A DNA stretch of 64,000 bases from Candidatus Thorarchaeota archaeon (GTDB lineage Archaea; Asgardarchaeota; Thorarchaeia; Thorarchaeales; Thorarchaeaceae). Position numbers and translations under genes: made by a program. Each line of letters opens with the position of its first letter. The stretch's first letter is position 1. Below are positions 16,316 to 25,745 of the stretch, piece after piece. Under the pieces are notes generated by a model. It was not told the DNA's origin. It saw nothing but the letters and a program-made list of their open reading frames with translations, and made no database searches. The DNA lies in assembly GCA_016840855.1 (NCBI GenBank), contig JAEORO010000069.1:1-64000 (forward strand), in the 5' to 3' direction.

Positions 16316-18235
16316 ATGTACGCACACCAAGGTAGGATATTGCATGTTGATATTGGAACCGGAAAAAGTTGGGTAGAAGACATTCCTGAAGAATGGCGTA
16401 GACTCTATATCGGCTCAAGAGGTATCAATGCAAAGATACTCTGGGATTATTGTAAAGATCCATCTATCACTTGGGATGATCCAAGAAACATCATCATCTT
16501 TGCTCCAGGTGCAGTGACTGGTACTACAGCTCCAGCATCAGGCCGTACATCTGTCACTACTGTGGGATGTACCACAGGCATGTATCTAAAGAGCAATACA
16601 GGAGGTCACTGGGGCGCAGAGCTTAAGTTTGCCGGATATGACCATCTTGTTGTACATGGTGTTGCTAAAAAACCAGTATACATCCTGATAGAAGATGAGC
16701 ATGTAGAAATTCGAGAAGCAAAAGAACTCTGGGGCAAAGATATTATTGAAACTGATGCACTCCTGAAGAAATGGCATGGAGAAGACTCTAGAGGGTTGTA
16801 TATAGGACCTGCTGGGGAGAAGCTAGTTCGAGCTGCTTCAATTCAGTGCTCACTGTATCATGCTGCTGGTAGAGGTGGAGGAGCTGCGGTAATGGGCAAG
16901 AAGAAGCTCAAAGCAATTTCTGTAAGGGGTACAAAACCCGTCCGTGTAAAAGACCCAAAGAAATTTGCAGAGATTGCCAAAGAAATGCGTGAACTCCTCA
17001 AAAAGGATAGTGGCGCTCAGTCCTTGCATGAGTTTGGAACCTCTGGCTCGATTGCTGCGGTTAATGAGCTACATGCCTTTCCAGGTAAAAACTGGCAGAC
17101 AGGATATACAGAAAATGCACATCCGATCTCAGGTCAGGCTTTGAACGAGAAAGGCTACCTGAAGCGTCGAGTAGCATGCTTTGGTTGTACCATTGGTTGT
17201 CACAGATACTCAACTATCGAGAAGGGACCAAATGCAGGAATTGCAAGTGGAGGGCCTGAATATGAAACCTTTGGCGCATTGGGTAATGGACCTGGAATCA
17301 TCGATACTGAAGGTGTTCTAATCCTCAATGAGATATGCAATCGACTTGGCCTTGATACGATAACTGCTGGGACTGTCACTCAGTGGGCAATTGAGAGCTA
17401 CCTTAGAGGAGTGCTTACCAAGAAGGATACCGATGGACTCGAACTTGATTGGGGCAAATTAGATGAGGTAAAGAAGACTGTTGAAAAAATAGCTCTTCGA
17501 GATGGAAATCTTGGAAACCTTCTCGGGGATGGTCTGAAAATTGCTACGAAAAAGGTTGGCAAAGATTCCTACAAATGGGCGATTATGAATGCTAAAGGAC
17601 TCGAACAATCGAATGTTGAAACTAGGTCAGCAAAAGCCTATGCATTAGCTTTCGCAGTGAACCCTAGGGGTAATGATCATCTTATGACTGAAACATTTGC
17701 TGAGTTTGGAGCCAGTCCAGAAGCAATTGATGTCATAGAAAAAGTGACAGGGAATAAGAAATGGGCTTCACCACATTTCACAGAATACAGGGCTGAAATA
17801 GTTCGATGGCATGAGGATTGCTATGAGATAACAGAAGCACTTGGTTTCTGTGTCTTTACATCAACTGCAGCGTTTGGTGTCAATCCAGATAACATGGCAA
17901 GACTCTATGCAGCTGCGACTGGAATTGAATTGTCGGAAGAAGAAATGATGCTTACAGGAAGACGTGTTTGCACCATCGAGAAAGCATTCAATGTTACAAG
18001 AGGCGCAACACGTGAACACGACAATCTTCCATGGCGTCTAATGAACGAAGGTGCAGCATCGGGGCCATTGAAGGGTGAGAAGAACTCGCAGGAAGAACTG
18101 GACGGAATGCTTGATCGCTACTATGAACTTCATGGTTGGGATAAGAAAACAAGTTGGCCAACTCGAGAAACACTTGAGATGCTCGAATTGAAGTTTGTGG
18201 CGGACTATCTAGAGGAAATAGGGAAACTTCCCTAA
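16316..18235 (+). CDS. aor: Tungsten aldehyde:ferredoxin oxidoreductase
   Basis: Oxidises aldehydes to carboxylic acids and reduces ferredoxin, using a tungsto-bis-pterin and one [4Fe-4S]. 639 residues, a little over the usual 605. The opening GRILHVDIGTGKSWVEDIPEEW, the pterin-binding GPAGEKLVRAA and GRGGGAAVMGKKKLKAI, and the cluster ligands Cys288, Cys291, Cys295 (CFGCTIGC) and Cys512 (GFCVFTS) are all present at the standard positions. With the four-cluster ferredoxin directly upstream, this is a two-subunit AOR as in GOR or BamB-type systems. Its aldehyde cannot be read from sequence; amino-acid fermentation is a plausible source. Confidence 0.93.
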   Translation: MYAHQGRILHVDIGTGKSWVEDIPEEWRRLYIGSRGINAKILWDYCKDPSITWDDPRNIIIFAPGAVTGTTAPASGRTSVTTVGCTTGMYLKSNTGGHWGAELKFAGYDHLVVHGVAKKPVYILIEDEHVEIREAKELWGKDIIETDALLKKWHGEDSRGLYIGPAGEKLVRAASIQCSLYHAAGRGGGAAVMGKKKLKAISVRGTKPVRVKDPKKFAEIAKEMRELLKKDSGAQSLHEFGTSGSIAAVNELHAFPGKNWQTGYTENAHPISGQALNEKGYLKRRVACFGCTIGCHRYSTIEKGPNAGIASGGPEYETFGALGNGPGIIDTEGVLILNEICNRLGLDTITAGTVTQWAIESYLRGVLTKKDTDGLELDWGKLDEVKKTVEKIALRDGNLGNLLGDGLKIATKKVGKDSYKWAIMNAKGLEQSNVETRSAKAYALAFAVNPRGNDHLMTETFAEFGASPEAIDVIEKVTGNKKWASPHFTEYRAEIVRWHEDCYEITEALGFCVFTSTAAFGVNPDNMARLYAAATGIELSEEEMMLTGRRVCTIEKAFNVTRGATREHDNLPWRLMNEGAASGPLKGEKNSQEELDGMLDRYYELHGWDKKTSWPTRETLEMLELKFVADYLEEIGKLP

Positions 18236-18237
18236 TT

Positions 18238-18266
18238 GAGGGGCTCAGCCCCTCTTCTTATATTTT
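18238..18266 (+). terminator. Terminator after the AOR operon
   Basis: GAGGGG-CTCAG-CCCCTC forms a 6-bp GC stem (two more pairs possible in the loop), followed by TTCTTATATTTT. It directly follows the AOR stop and precedes the LLM gene, suggesting that gene has separate or readthrough expression. Confidence 0.65.
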
Positions 18267-18282
18267 GAAGGACGTAAGAATC

Positions 18283-19296
18283 ATGAAAGGTTTCAAAGAA
18301 TTGGGTGTAGCAATGACGGGTGTCTTTCCAGTCAACGAAGCTGTTGAATTAGCAAAGGTTGCTGAAGCATCAGGTTTGGGTTCAGCTTGGTTTGCTGAGG
18401 ATTATTTCTTCCGTGGTGGTATACCTTACATGGCTGCTGCAGCAATGGCTACTGAAAAAATTAGGTTGGGATTGGGTGTTGTCAATCCGTATTCGCGGCA
18501 CCCAGCATTGATAGCTATGGAATTTGCTACCCTCGATGAGATGTCAAATATGAGGACCGTATTTGGTCTAGGCTCCGGAGTGCCCTTCTGGATGGACCAG
18601 ATGGGTATCTACGATAAGAAGCCACTATCAAGAACTCGTGCATGTATTGAACTTGTTCGAAAAGTGATGACTGGTGAGAATGTCAACCATGCTGACAACT
18701 TCTTCTCAGCTAAAGATATCAAACTGGTCTTCAAGCCAGTACGAAAGAGTGCACCTATTTACCTTGCATTTGAGGGACCTAAAGGTCTAGAACTTTCAGG
18801 AGAGATAGGTGATGGAGTGATACTTTCTATTTTCTGTACTCCATCCTATGTTAAATCTGCATGGGAGTGCATTGCCAAAGGTGCCAAAAAAGTTGCCAAG
18901 TCATTGGATGATTACGAGATGGTAGCCTACATGCCCATGGTTATCCATGATGATCTGGACAAGGCAATTAGCATAGCTCGCGAATTCTCAAAGCTATATC
19001 TTCCTCACTCCCAAGAGGGAGGTCCTTTGATGTCTCATGCAAGAGTCAAACCAGAAGACACTATAGCAATGAGAAAAGCAGCTGAGAAAAATGATGATGC
19101 GTTGCTAACAGAACTCATCACTGATGATATGGTGAAAGAGCTTTGTCTGGTCGGTGATAAGGAGGCTTGCATAAAGAGACTCCAGCAGATGATTGACGCA
19201 GGTGCAAATACAATCGTTGCGTTTCCAGTTCCTGGAACAGAACCAGTAGAGAACGCAAAGATATTGGGCAGAGAGTTCACAAATCAATTACACTAG
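18283..19296 (+). CDS. LLM-class flavin/F420-dependent oxidoreductase (Mer-like)
   Basis: A TIM-barrel enzyme of the luciferase/methylenetetrahydromethanopterin reductase family. Features: SAWFAEDYFFRGGIPYMAAAAMAT, RLGLGVVNPYSRHPALIAMEFATLDEMS, FGLGSGVPFWM and the late ELCLVGDKEACIKRLQQMIDAGANTIV. In archaea such proteins usually use coenzyme F420; the substrate is not determined. I prefer ATG 18283 over the track's TTG 18265 because AAGGA stands about ten bases ahead of it. The MFS gene follows after 13 bases, so the two are probably co-transcribed. Confidence 0.82.
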   Translation: MKGFKELGVAMTGVFPVNEAVELAKVAEASGLGSAWFAEDYFFRGGIPYMAAAAMATEKIRLGLGVVNPYSRHPALIAMEFATLDEMSNMRTVFGLGSGVPFWMDQMGIYDKKPLSRTRACIELVRKVMTGENVNHADNFFSAKDIKLVFKPVRKSAPIYLAFEGPKGLELSGEIGDGVILSIFCTPSYVKSAWECIAKGAKKVAKSLDDYEMVAYMPMVIHDDLDKAISIAREFSKLYLPHSQEGGPLMSHARVKPEDTIAMRKAAEKNDDALLTELITDDMVKELCLVGDKEACIKRLQQMIDAGANTIVAFPVPGTEPVENAKILGREFTNQLH

Positions 19297-19309
19297 GAGT
19301 CTTGAACAA

Positions 19310-20548
19310 ATGCAAGAACCAGTAGAACCTTTCTGTTTAGATATAGAGGGCACACCAGATTTGACACCGAATATTAAGAAAAGAAACAGGATGATTGGAT
19401 ACATCACATCTTTTCTTACGGTTTTTACACTTGGAACTACTGAAATATTCGCATCGTGGTACTCGACTAGAATGGGTGGGACTCCACTTGAGTCTGGATT
19501 GGCTTTTGGGATTTTTGGCCTGGTCTACATGTTTTCACCAGCCATTGGAGGTCGTCTATCAGATGATTTGGGGCGTAAAAAGACGCTCTTAATCTCTACA
19601 AGCGGATATATTGTGGTAATCCTACTGTACCTCCTTCCTTTCTTTAGCCCTTGGCAACTCATAGCGATACGAGCTATCGAAGGACTGGTGTTTGGGTTCG
19701 TAGCACCTACAATCGAGGGGATGGTGAGTGAGCTCGAGCCAGAATCACAGGTTGCATCATTGGGGAATTTCTCAACCTCTTGGAGTGCATCTATGATTCT
19801 ACCACCAATGGTAATAGCATATCTCTCAGGAATCTATGGAGACCAATCTGGAATATTCGTTGTCCTGGGAGTTGAATTTCTTGCACTGACAATTATTGCG
19901 GTTTTCCTACAAGGATACAAACGGAAGCCTAACACTTCATCAACGAATACTCAAGATAACATTTCACTGGACTCAGTAGAGAAGGTGAGTAAGAGCTCAC
20001 CATTATTCATTGCGTCTTATCTATCTGTGATGCTTTGGGGAGTGGTATCTACAATAGTACTTGGTTTGTTTCCATCCTACATTGTAATCCTATCTGATTT
20101 AGGATATCCATTCGTAAGTCAGGATTTTGGTAATCTCCTTCTAATCTGGAATCTATCTCGTACTGTCACATTCATCGTGATTGCTAGATTATCAGGAGAG
20201 CATATGAAACAAGCCATAGTTTCAGGAGCAATACTCTCAGCAATATCAGGCTTCATGCTTTTCCTCTTCACGGATATTTGGGTATTCGCCATTGCCATGA
20301 TCCTCTCAGGAATAGCTGTTGGTTTTAACTACCTCGGGGCGCTTTATTTGGTTGTCTCATCAACTGATATTGAGAAAGGAGCTCATGCAGGACTTGTTGA
20401 GAGCATGGGAGGAGTAGGATTATTCCTTGGGCCCATAATAGGTGGTTGGTTCATGGAAATTGAACTAACACTCCCATATCTAATGTATGCAATCTTTTCA
20501 GTTGTTGTCCTTATCCTAATGGTAGTACTCTTGAGAAAGCACACTTGA
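19310..20548 (+). CDS. Major facilitator superfamily transporter
   Basis: 412 residues with 12 predicted membrane segments in two halves and the MFS loop motif GGRLSDDLGRKKTLL between helices 2 and 3. A hydrophilic loop (about 205-228) separates the halves. Substrate unknown. It starts 13 bases after the LLM oxidoreductase and could move a substrate or product of that enzyme. Convergent with the racemase gene. Confidence 0.85.
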   Translation: MQEPVEPFCLDIEGTPDLTPNIKKRNRMIGYITSFLTVFTLGTTEIFASWYSTRMGGTPLESGLAFGIFGLVYMFSPAIGGRLSDDLGRKKTLLISTSGYIVVILLYLLPFFSPWQLIAIRAIEGLVFGFVAPTIEGMVSELEPESQVASLGNFSTSWSASMILPPMVIAYLSGIYGDQSGIFVVLGVEFLALTIIAVFLQGYKRKPNTSSTNTQDNISLDSVEKVSKSSPLFIASYLSVMLWGVVSTIVLGLFPSYIVILSDLGYPFVSQDFGNLLLIWNLSRTVTFIVIARLSGEHMKQAIVSGAILSAISGFMLFLFTDIWVFAIAMILSGIAVGFNYLGALYLVVSSTDIEKGAHAGLVESMGGVGLFLGPIIGGWFMEIELTLPYLMYAIFSVVVLILMVVLLRKHT

Positions 20549-20558
20549 AAGAAAAAAG

Positions 20559-21326
20559 TCATTTCTCTTTCAGGATATCATCGAAAGCTCCTTTGAGACA
20601 AGGAGCTTCGTTAATTTTTTTCTTAGGTGGAAAAGGATATGCTACCTTACTATGAGATAGACCAGATTCGACAAGCATGAATGCGGTTTTGATAGCTACT
20701 ATCCATGGATCGATGATGGGAACCTTTAGCTCTTCCATTATAGGTTTGAGATTGACTTCATGGGATAATGCTGTGCATCCAAGAACAATAACGTCTGCAC
20801 CATGATTATTCAATAGATCTCGACATTCATGAAGAATCTCTTTCTGCGCCTGAGTAGGTTTCTTGGCAATGTCAAGAACAGGCATTTTCAAGTAACGAAC
20901 TCCAGCACAGAACGACTCGAGCCCCTCTTTTCTGACCCCATGTTCTATACATCGTTTCAGAGCTTCGCCTTGAACCGTAATTACACCAAAACGAGTTCCT
21001 AAGGTAAGAGCTAAGTGAAAAGCAGTATTTCGTGGTCCAACCACTGGAACCTCCGAAACCTCGCGAGCAGCCTCAAGAACTGGGTCACATGCACAGTCTA
21101 TCACGATTACATCATAGCCCTTTTTGTTCGCGAGCACTACTTGTTCTAGGATGAACGGAGAGTTATACGCTTCATCCGTCAGAGACTCAACACTGTGAGT
21201 ACCATGTCGAGGAGTGAAGTTACCAATCTCACAACCAGGGGGTGTATGTAAATCAACAAAGGATTTCTTCTTGGGATCTTTCCACCAATCAATACCTGTT
21301 GCTCCAATGAGGGCTAATTTTGTCAT
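20559..21326 (-). CDS. Aspartate/hydantoin racemase family protein
   Basis: 255 residues of the Asp/Glu/hydantoin racemase superfamily. The two catalytic Cys positions are visible: YDVIVIDCACDPVL near residue 75 and ADVIVLGCTALSHEV near 185, plus the glycine-rich TLGTRFGVITVQ. The C-terminal half is standard. On the same strand, 56 bases downstream of the DUF917 gene: racemases of this type often accompany hydantoin or thiohydantoin enzymes, so joint catabolism of a cyclic ureide-like compound is likely. Confidence 0.78.
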   Translation of the reverse strand: MTKLALIGATGIDWWKDPKKKSFVDLHTPPGCEIGNFTPRHGTHSVESLTDEAYNSPFILEQVVLANKKGYDVIVIDCACDPVLEAAREVSEVPVVGPRNTAFHLALTLGTRFGVITVQGEALKRCIEHGVRKEGLESFCAGVRYLKMPVLDIAKKPTQAQKEILHECRDLLNNHGADVIVLGCTALSHEVNLKPIMEELKVPIIDPWIVAIKTAFMLVESGLSHSKVAYPFPPKKKINEAPCLKGAFDDILKEK

Positions 21327-21382
21327 ATGATTGCTCTCTCCTATGAAAATACACAGGATATCTACAATGGCTTACTTTGAAA

Positions 21383-22501
21383 CTAGTGGAGCCGTCCTAT
21401 TATCTCTTCCATTTGCTTGTATTCGAGCTCAGGATGACCATATCTCTCGGGAGAGAACGCTTTCTTCCCAATCTCAGTGCTCCCAGCAAACCGAAGTCTT
21501 TCATGAGCTGAAACAGCTGTAACGACCACTTCCATTCCTTCCCTAAGGTTAGCACTCATTATGCCATGTCCATTCTCAGGATCTTGTAGGCAGATGAGGT
21601 CAGGAAACATCACTACTGGCTTGCTATCACACATGGCCATCATATACTCATTCTTTACAACTAATTCGAAACGACCCTTTAGGTTGTCGGGTTTGATTCG
21701 GACCAAGACATGCCAATGTCCTGCTCGATCCTCACCTTTAACCTCTTTGACCTTACCTTGTGTAAGGACTTGCCCACCCATTACATCTAGAAATGCATCA
21801 ATAGGGTTCTTCTTGTTCGCATTTGCATCTTGAATTGCAGCTCCAAGTTCGATTGATTTTGAAATGCTGTTTGGAATCACTGCTTTCTTGAGCTGTGCTC
21901 CAGATTGATAGTAGTGGTTGTTGGCTCCAGCACCACCATCCTGAACTACAGCGAATCTTCCGATTTCATCAGCAAGTGCAGGGGATGTAGTTTTATCCAC
22001 AATGATTATGCTTCCATTCTTGGAAACAACAGGCATAGGACAGAGCTCAATCCCGTATCCAACAAAAGTAATCATTTGGGTTTCAGGGGCGGATCTTCCA
22101 AGACCATCTCCATCAACACACGTAATCCCTGCTCTTGCAGCTAATGATAGCATTACAGTTGTATTAGTCCCACCAAGTTCAAAGGGGACAAGGTGATTCA
22201 CGTTCTTGCCTGTAATTCTCTCAGATATCTTCATTGCCTCGTGGAGTTCATATCGAGTTTCCCAAGCTTCAAGCATGTCACCTACTGATTTGAAGGCTTG
22301 AACAGAGCCCATATAGCCACCGCATACAATAAAGGCATCATCTCTGATTTCGTCGGGTGGAGTTATCTCGTAGACTCTTCCTTTGTTATAGTCCCAATCC
22401 ACCATTGGCTTCCCGAATGATACAGGATCGCCACCACCACCGGTTCCAAGTATGCCTACTCCTGTAAGCATATCATATGCATTCCCTTTTGTAAGTTTCA
22501 T
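21383..22501 (-). CDS. DUF917 (S-methyl-thiohydantoin desulfurase-like) protein
   Basis: 372 residues opening GNAYDMLTGVGILGTGGGGDP, then VPFELGGTNTTV, GITCVDGDGLGRSAPE and a C-terminal swivelling region with YMMAMCDSKPVVMFPDLICL. This is the DUF917/S-Me-THD family, linked to hydantoinase-type (HyuA-like) proteins. It lies in a minus-strand set with the racemase and a nucleotidyltransferase. A second DUF917 gene is encoded 2 kb away on the plus strand; the two differ enough to suggest different substrates rather than a recent copy. Confidence 0.78.
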   Translation of the reverse strand: MKLTKGNAYDMLTGVGILGTGGGGDPVSFGKPMVDWDYNKGRVYEITPPDEIRDDAFIVCGGYMGSVQAFKSVGDMLEAWETRYELHEAMKISERITGKNVNHLVPFELGGTNTTVMLSLAARAGITCVDGDGLGRSAPETQMITFVGYGIELCPMPVVSKNGSIIIVDKTTSPALADEIGRFAVVQDGGAGANNHYYQSGAQLKKAVIPNSISKSIELGAAIQDANANKKNPIDAFLDVMGGQVLTQGKVKEVKGEDRAGHWHVLVRIKPDNLKGRFELVVKNEYMMAMCDSKPVVMFPDLICLQDPENGHGIMSANLREGMEVVVTAVSAHERLRFAGSTEIGKKAFSPERYGHPELEYKQMEEIIGRLH

Positions 22502-22530
22502 GGTCCCAAAACCCCAATTCTAGACCTTGC

Positions 22531-23331
22531 CTACTTTGCGTCTCGAGTCCCTTCCATTGAATGGACGAATTTGTACCAACGTTGCTTTGTTCCAACCTTC
22601 GCTCTTCTTTTCCATCCACCAGTCTTTGGAATGTCCTCAATTAATTGATGCAACTTCTTAGCTCTGGAAATGACCAGGTCCTTCTGCGCTTGGTCAAGTT
22701 CTTGAACTGTGGGTACAAAATCAATGAATTTCTTGATGTTCTCTGTGACTGTGTAGTAAAAGCCCCAGTCATCAGACAGCATCTTTGCTATGTATTTTCC
22801 ATTTAGAGCTTTGTCTTGTCCATCCTCATTTACATCATGCGCAAGAAATGTAATAATTAGGTCTTTCAAGTCCTTGGCATTTATCTCAACAATCTGAGTC
22901 TTTTCTAAAAACAGCTCAGCTAGAGGAATTGTGGGTGAGTCGACATCTAGACGTTTGTTTTTCTTAAAATCGATTTTATGACAGAATTCTAGGTGGTCAT
23001 AAAAGACATCTATTTTCCGGTCTCTTTCTTTATCTATGAATAGGTCTCTGAGTGTTGAAGCTCTAGCAAAACTAGGTGGCACCCAATAGTATCCAAGATC
23101 ATCTCGAAAGAGATTGATTAGTTTCTGTCGATGATTGTAATATGATACAAAATCTATGTCGGTTACTTCACGGCCCATTTTGATATGAAGATCTGCAAAT
23201 TCTGGGCTCTTTAATCTAAACGCGAGACAGCCAATAATCCGGAGTGGAACTCCAAGATCAGCTGCTGCTTTTTCTATTCTTAAGGCTTCATTCATGAAAT
23301 CATCAAGAATAGGACCATATTTGTCAGTCAC
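22531..23331 (-). CDS. Nucleotidyltransferase-superfamily protein (AbiEii-like fold)
   Basis: 266 residues. The N-terminal half has a nucleotidyltransferase core: GCLAFRL (34-40), the metal-binding pair in REVTDIDFV (Asp58, Asp60) and the third Asp in RKIDVFYD (Asp108). A later PLAELFLEKTQIVEINAKDLKD segment resembles the helical part of AbiEii-type and related NTases. The usual GG..R motif is altered to GC..R. The target, whether nucleotide, RNA or antibiotic, is unknown. Located 29 bases upstream of the DUF917 gene on the same strand. Confidence 0.6.
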   Translation of the reverse strand: MTDKYGPILDDFMNEALRIEKAAADLGVPLRIIGCLAFRLKSPEFADLHIKMGREVTDIDFVSYYNHRQKLINLFRDDLGYYWVPPSFARASTLRDLFIDKERDRKIDVFYDHLEFCHKIDFKKNKRLDVDSPTIPLAELFLEKTQIVEINAKDLKDLIITFLAHDVNEDGQDKALNGKYIAKMLSDDWGFYYTVTENIKKFIDFVPTVQELDQAQKDLVISRAKKLHQLIEDIPKTGGWKRRAKVGTKQRWYKFVHSMEGTRDAK

Positions 23332-23513
23332 TTGTCAGTGCACCTCGATACTCAGATTACATATGACGATGCTGAATTACATTAATATCTTGTGTCATGT
23401 GGCATTATCAGCTTATTTTTCAAAGTCATATTAAAGTACTGGGATACCGCTATACCATTAAGGATTTAAATTGGCTTAAAGAGAATTTCTTTATCATTAT
23501 ATGAGGTAGTTTG

Positions 23514-24455
23514 ATGAGAATTTTCCTAGCAGCCGATCCACACGGAAGTCAGCAAACATGGGAGAAGATGTGTAGAGCACCAAAAGTGTTCAAAGCCGAT
23601 GTAGCAATGATGTGCGGAGACCTCACTGGCAAGGCAATCATGCCAATTATTCAAGAGAAAGAAGATAGATGGTATGCCTCACCACATGGTAGCAAAAAAA
23701 CATTCAAGAAGCAAAAGGACTTGGATACTTTTATTAAATTCACAAAGGATGAAGGATACTATCCAAAGATCCTAACACCAGAGGAACTTGCCAAACTTCG
23801 AGAAACACCAGGCGCCATAACCAAATTATTCCAAGATTTAATGCAAGAAAGAATACAGCTATGGATGGATATGGCAAATGAAAGAATTCCAGAAGACATT
23901 ATGGTAGTTGTCAATCCAGGGAACGATGATGACTTATCTATAGATAAGGTCATTCAGGACGATCCGCGGGTCATCTATCCTCTTAAGAAAGTTGTAGATG
24001 TAAGAGGGTATCCTATGATTAGCTTGGAGTGGGTAAATTCCACACCTTGGAACACTCATCGAGAATGCCCTGATGAGGAATTAATGGACAAGCTTGAAGC
24101 TGAGTTTGCCCGACTCGAAACGAATGATTATTCAAATGTGATATGTAATTTTCATGATCCACCATATAATTCCGGACTGGATACCGCTCCTACATTGGAT
24201 GAAGAATTCAAGATAAAGAAATCCGGTGCAATGGAGGTTCTGGGTCCTGTAGGGAGCAAGTCAGTTAGAGCTGTGATTGAAAAGTATGAACCACTTCTTG
24301 GTATGCATGGACACATTCACGAATCTGTTGGATACCGGCAAATTGGTAGAACACTTTGTGTGAATCCGGGTTCGGAATATAGAGAAGGAATCTTGAAAGG
24401 TTTCCTAATCACAGTTGAGGATGGTAAAGTCCAAGCTGGTAGAGTTGAACTCTAA
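23514..24455 (+). CDS. Calcineurin-like metallophosphoesterase
   Basis: About 313 residues. The dimetal motifs are in order: ADPHG near residue 8, MCGDLTG near 35, VVNPGNDDD near 133, CNFHDPP near 215 and GMHGHIHES near 265, then VNPGSEYREG. This is the architecture of small archaeal phosphoesterases close to the ICC/3',5'-cyclic-nucleotide or YfcE groups; substrate unassigned. ATG 23514 is preferred over TTG 23511 because GAGGTAG lies six bases ahead. Followed by a terminator hairpin and the second DUF917 gene. Confidence 0.82.
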   Translation: MRIFLAADPHGSQQTWEKMCRAPKVFKADVAMMCGDLTGKAIMPIIQEKEDRWYASPHGSKKTFKKQKDLDTFIKFTKDEGYYPKILTPEELAKLRETPGAITKLFQDLMQERIQLWMDMANERIPEDIMVVVNPGNDDDLSIDKVIQDDPRVIYPLKKVVDVRGYPMISLEWVNSTPWNTHRECPDEELMDKLEAEFARLETNDYSNVICNFHDPPYNSGLDTAPTLDEEFKIKKSGAMEVLGPVGSKSVRAVIEKYEPLLGMHGHIHESVGYRQIGRTLCVNPGSEYREGILKGFLITVEDGKVQAGRVEL

Positions 24456-24471
24456 TTCAGTACAAAAATAT

Positions 24472-24506
24472 GGGGAGTGTATCACGCTTCCCGATTCTCT
24501 CTTTTT
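24472..24506 (+). terminator. Terminator after the phosphoesterase gene
   Basis: GGGGAGTG pairs with CGCTTCCC across a TATCA loop (8 bp, two G-T wobbles), followed by GATTCTCTCTTTTT. Placed 17 bases after the stop. Confidence 0.6.
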
Positions 24507-24571
24507 AGAAAGAAAATAAATAGTAGAGATATTAACATGGATTTAATAAATTAAATCTGGAAAGGGTTCTG

Positions 24572-25687
24572 ATGACGCTTTTATTAAAGACTAGAACTGA
24601 TGTGGATGATCTTACAACAGGCTGCACTTTCTTCGGGACAGGCGGAGGAGGTAGCAAACAGCTTGGTCTCGATATGCTATACCCGCATGTCGATGCTGGA
24701 AAAACAATTGAAATCGTAGATGTAGGAAAAGTTCGTGACAACGACTGGGTTGCTTGTGCATACTACTCAGGCACAATAGCTCCACCAACTCCTGAGATTG
24801 AAGCACTGCGTACACGGTTTACATGGGATTTCTTTGAAAAGGAGCTAGCAGAAGGTCTAGCATCACTTGAAGAGTATATGGGAGTAAAGTTTGCCGCTGT
24901 TGCTCCATTCGAATTGGGTGGAGTCAATACCCCAGCACCAATCGATGCTGCAGTTAAATATGGTATCCCGTGTGTTGATGGAGATTACTCAGGACGCGCG
25001 GTTCCAGAAATTTGTCAAAATACAGTGTGTGTAAAAGGATATTCTATGGCACCTATGGCTCTTATTGACTGGTTTGGAAATAAGAGCATTGTACAAAATG
25101 TGATTAATTATGAGATGGGTGAACGCCTTTCAAAGGCACTTAGTGAAGTTGCGTGGGGTAGGCTTGGAAATGTGGCGTTCCCAGTTAAGGGAAAGGACTT
25201 TCATGATGCAATTATTCCGAACACATTAACAAAGAGCTATGATGTTGGAAAAATGATCCGAGAATGCAGAGAATCAGGTGATGATCCAGCTGAGAAGATT
25301 GTAGAGAGAGTCGGTGGTTGGGTGTTGTTCAGAGGAGAGGTCGTTGAAAAGACATGGGAGAATAGAGAGGGATATATGTGGGGAGAAACTGAGATTAAAG
25401 GTTCAGGCATTAAGCATGGGAAGAAATTCAAGGTATGGTTCAAGAATGAGAACCACATTACGTGGCTTGATGGAAAACCTTGGATAATGAGCCCAGACAT
25501 TATTGAGATTATTAATGCTAAAACTGGCGAACCAATTACAAACACTGACATAAAGCCAGGCGATAAAGTAAGCGTTTTAGGTATGGAAGGAGAAAAGCTA
25601 TTCAGAAGTCCAGAAGGTCTGAAGGTATTAGGACCTCGTCATTTCGGATTTAACCTAGACTATAGACCGATTGAAGAACTAGTATAA
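24572..25687 (+). CDS. DUF917 (S-methyl-thiohydantoin desulfurase-like) protein, second copy
   Basis: 371 residues. FFGTGGGGSKQLG, APFELGGVNTPAP and GIPCVDGDYSGRAVPE align by eye with the minus-strand DUF917 protein at 21.4 kb, and the C terminus ends in GLKVLGPRHFGF, as usual for the family. Same length, about one-third visible identity in the motifs. It has its own promoter region behind the phosphoesterase terminator. Function is only known by family association with hydantoin-type catabolism. Confidence 0.75.
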   Translation: MTLLLKTRTDVDDLTTGCTFFGTGGGGSKQLGLDMLYPHVDAGKTIEIVDVGKVRDNDWVACAYYSGTIAPPTPEIEALRTRFTWDFFEKELAEGLASLEEYMGVKFAAVAPFELGGVNTPAPIDAAVKYGIPCVDGDYSGRAVPEICQNTVCVKGYSMAPMALIDWFGNKSIVQNVINYEMGERLSKALSEVAWGRLGNVAFPVKGKDFHDAIIPNTLTKSYDVGKMIRECRESGDDPAEKIVERVGGWVLFRGEVVEKTWENREGYMWGETEIKGSGIKHGKKFKVWFKNENHITWLDGKPWIMSPDIIEIINAKTGEPITNTDIKPGDKVSVLGMEGEKLFRSPEGLKVLGPRHFGFNLDYRPIEELV

Positions 25688-25745
25688 GATTGTAGGGGGC
25701 ATAGATTGTATCAAAGCTCTTTACAAATTAGACAATTGTGCGGTA

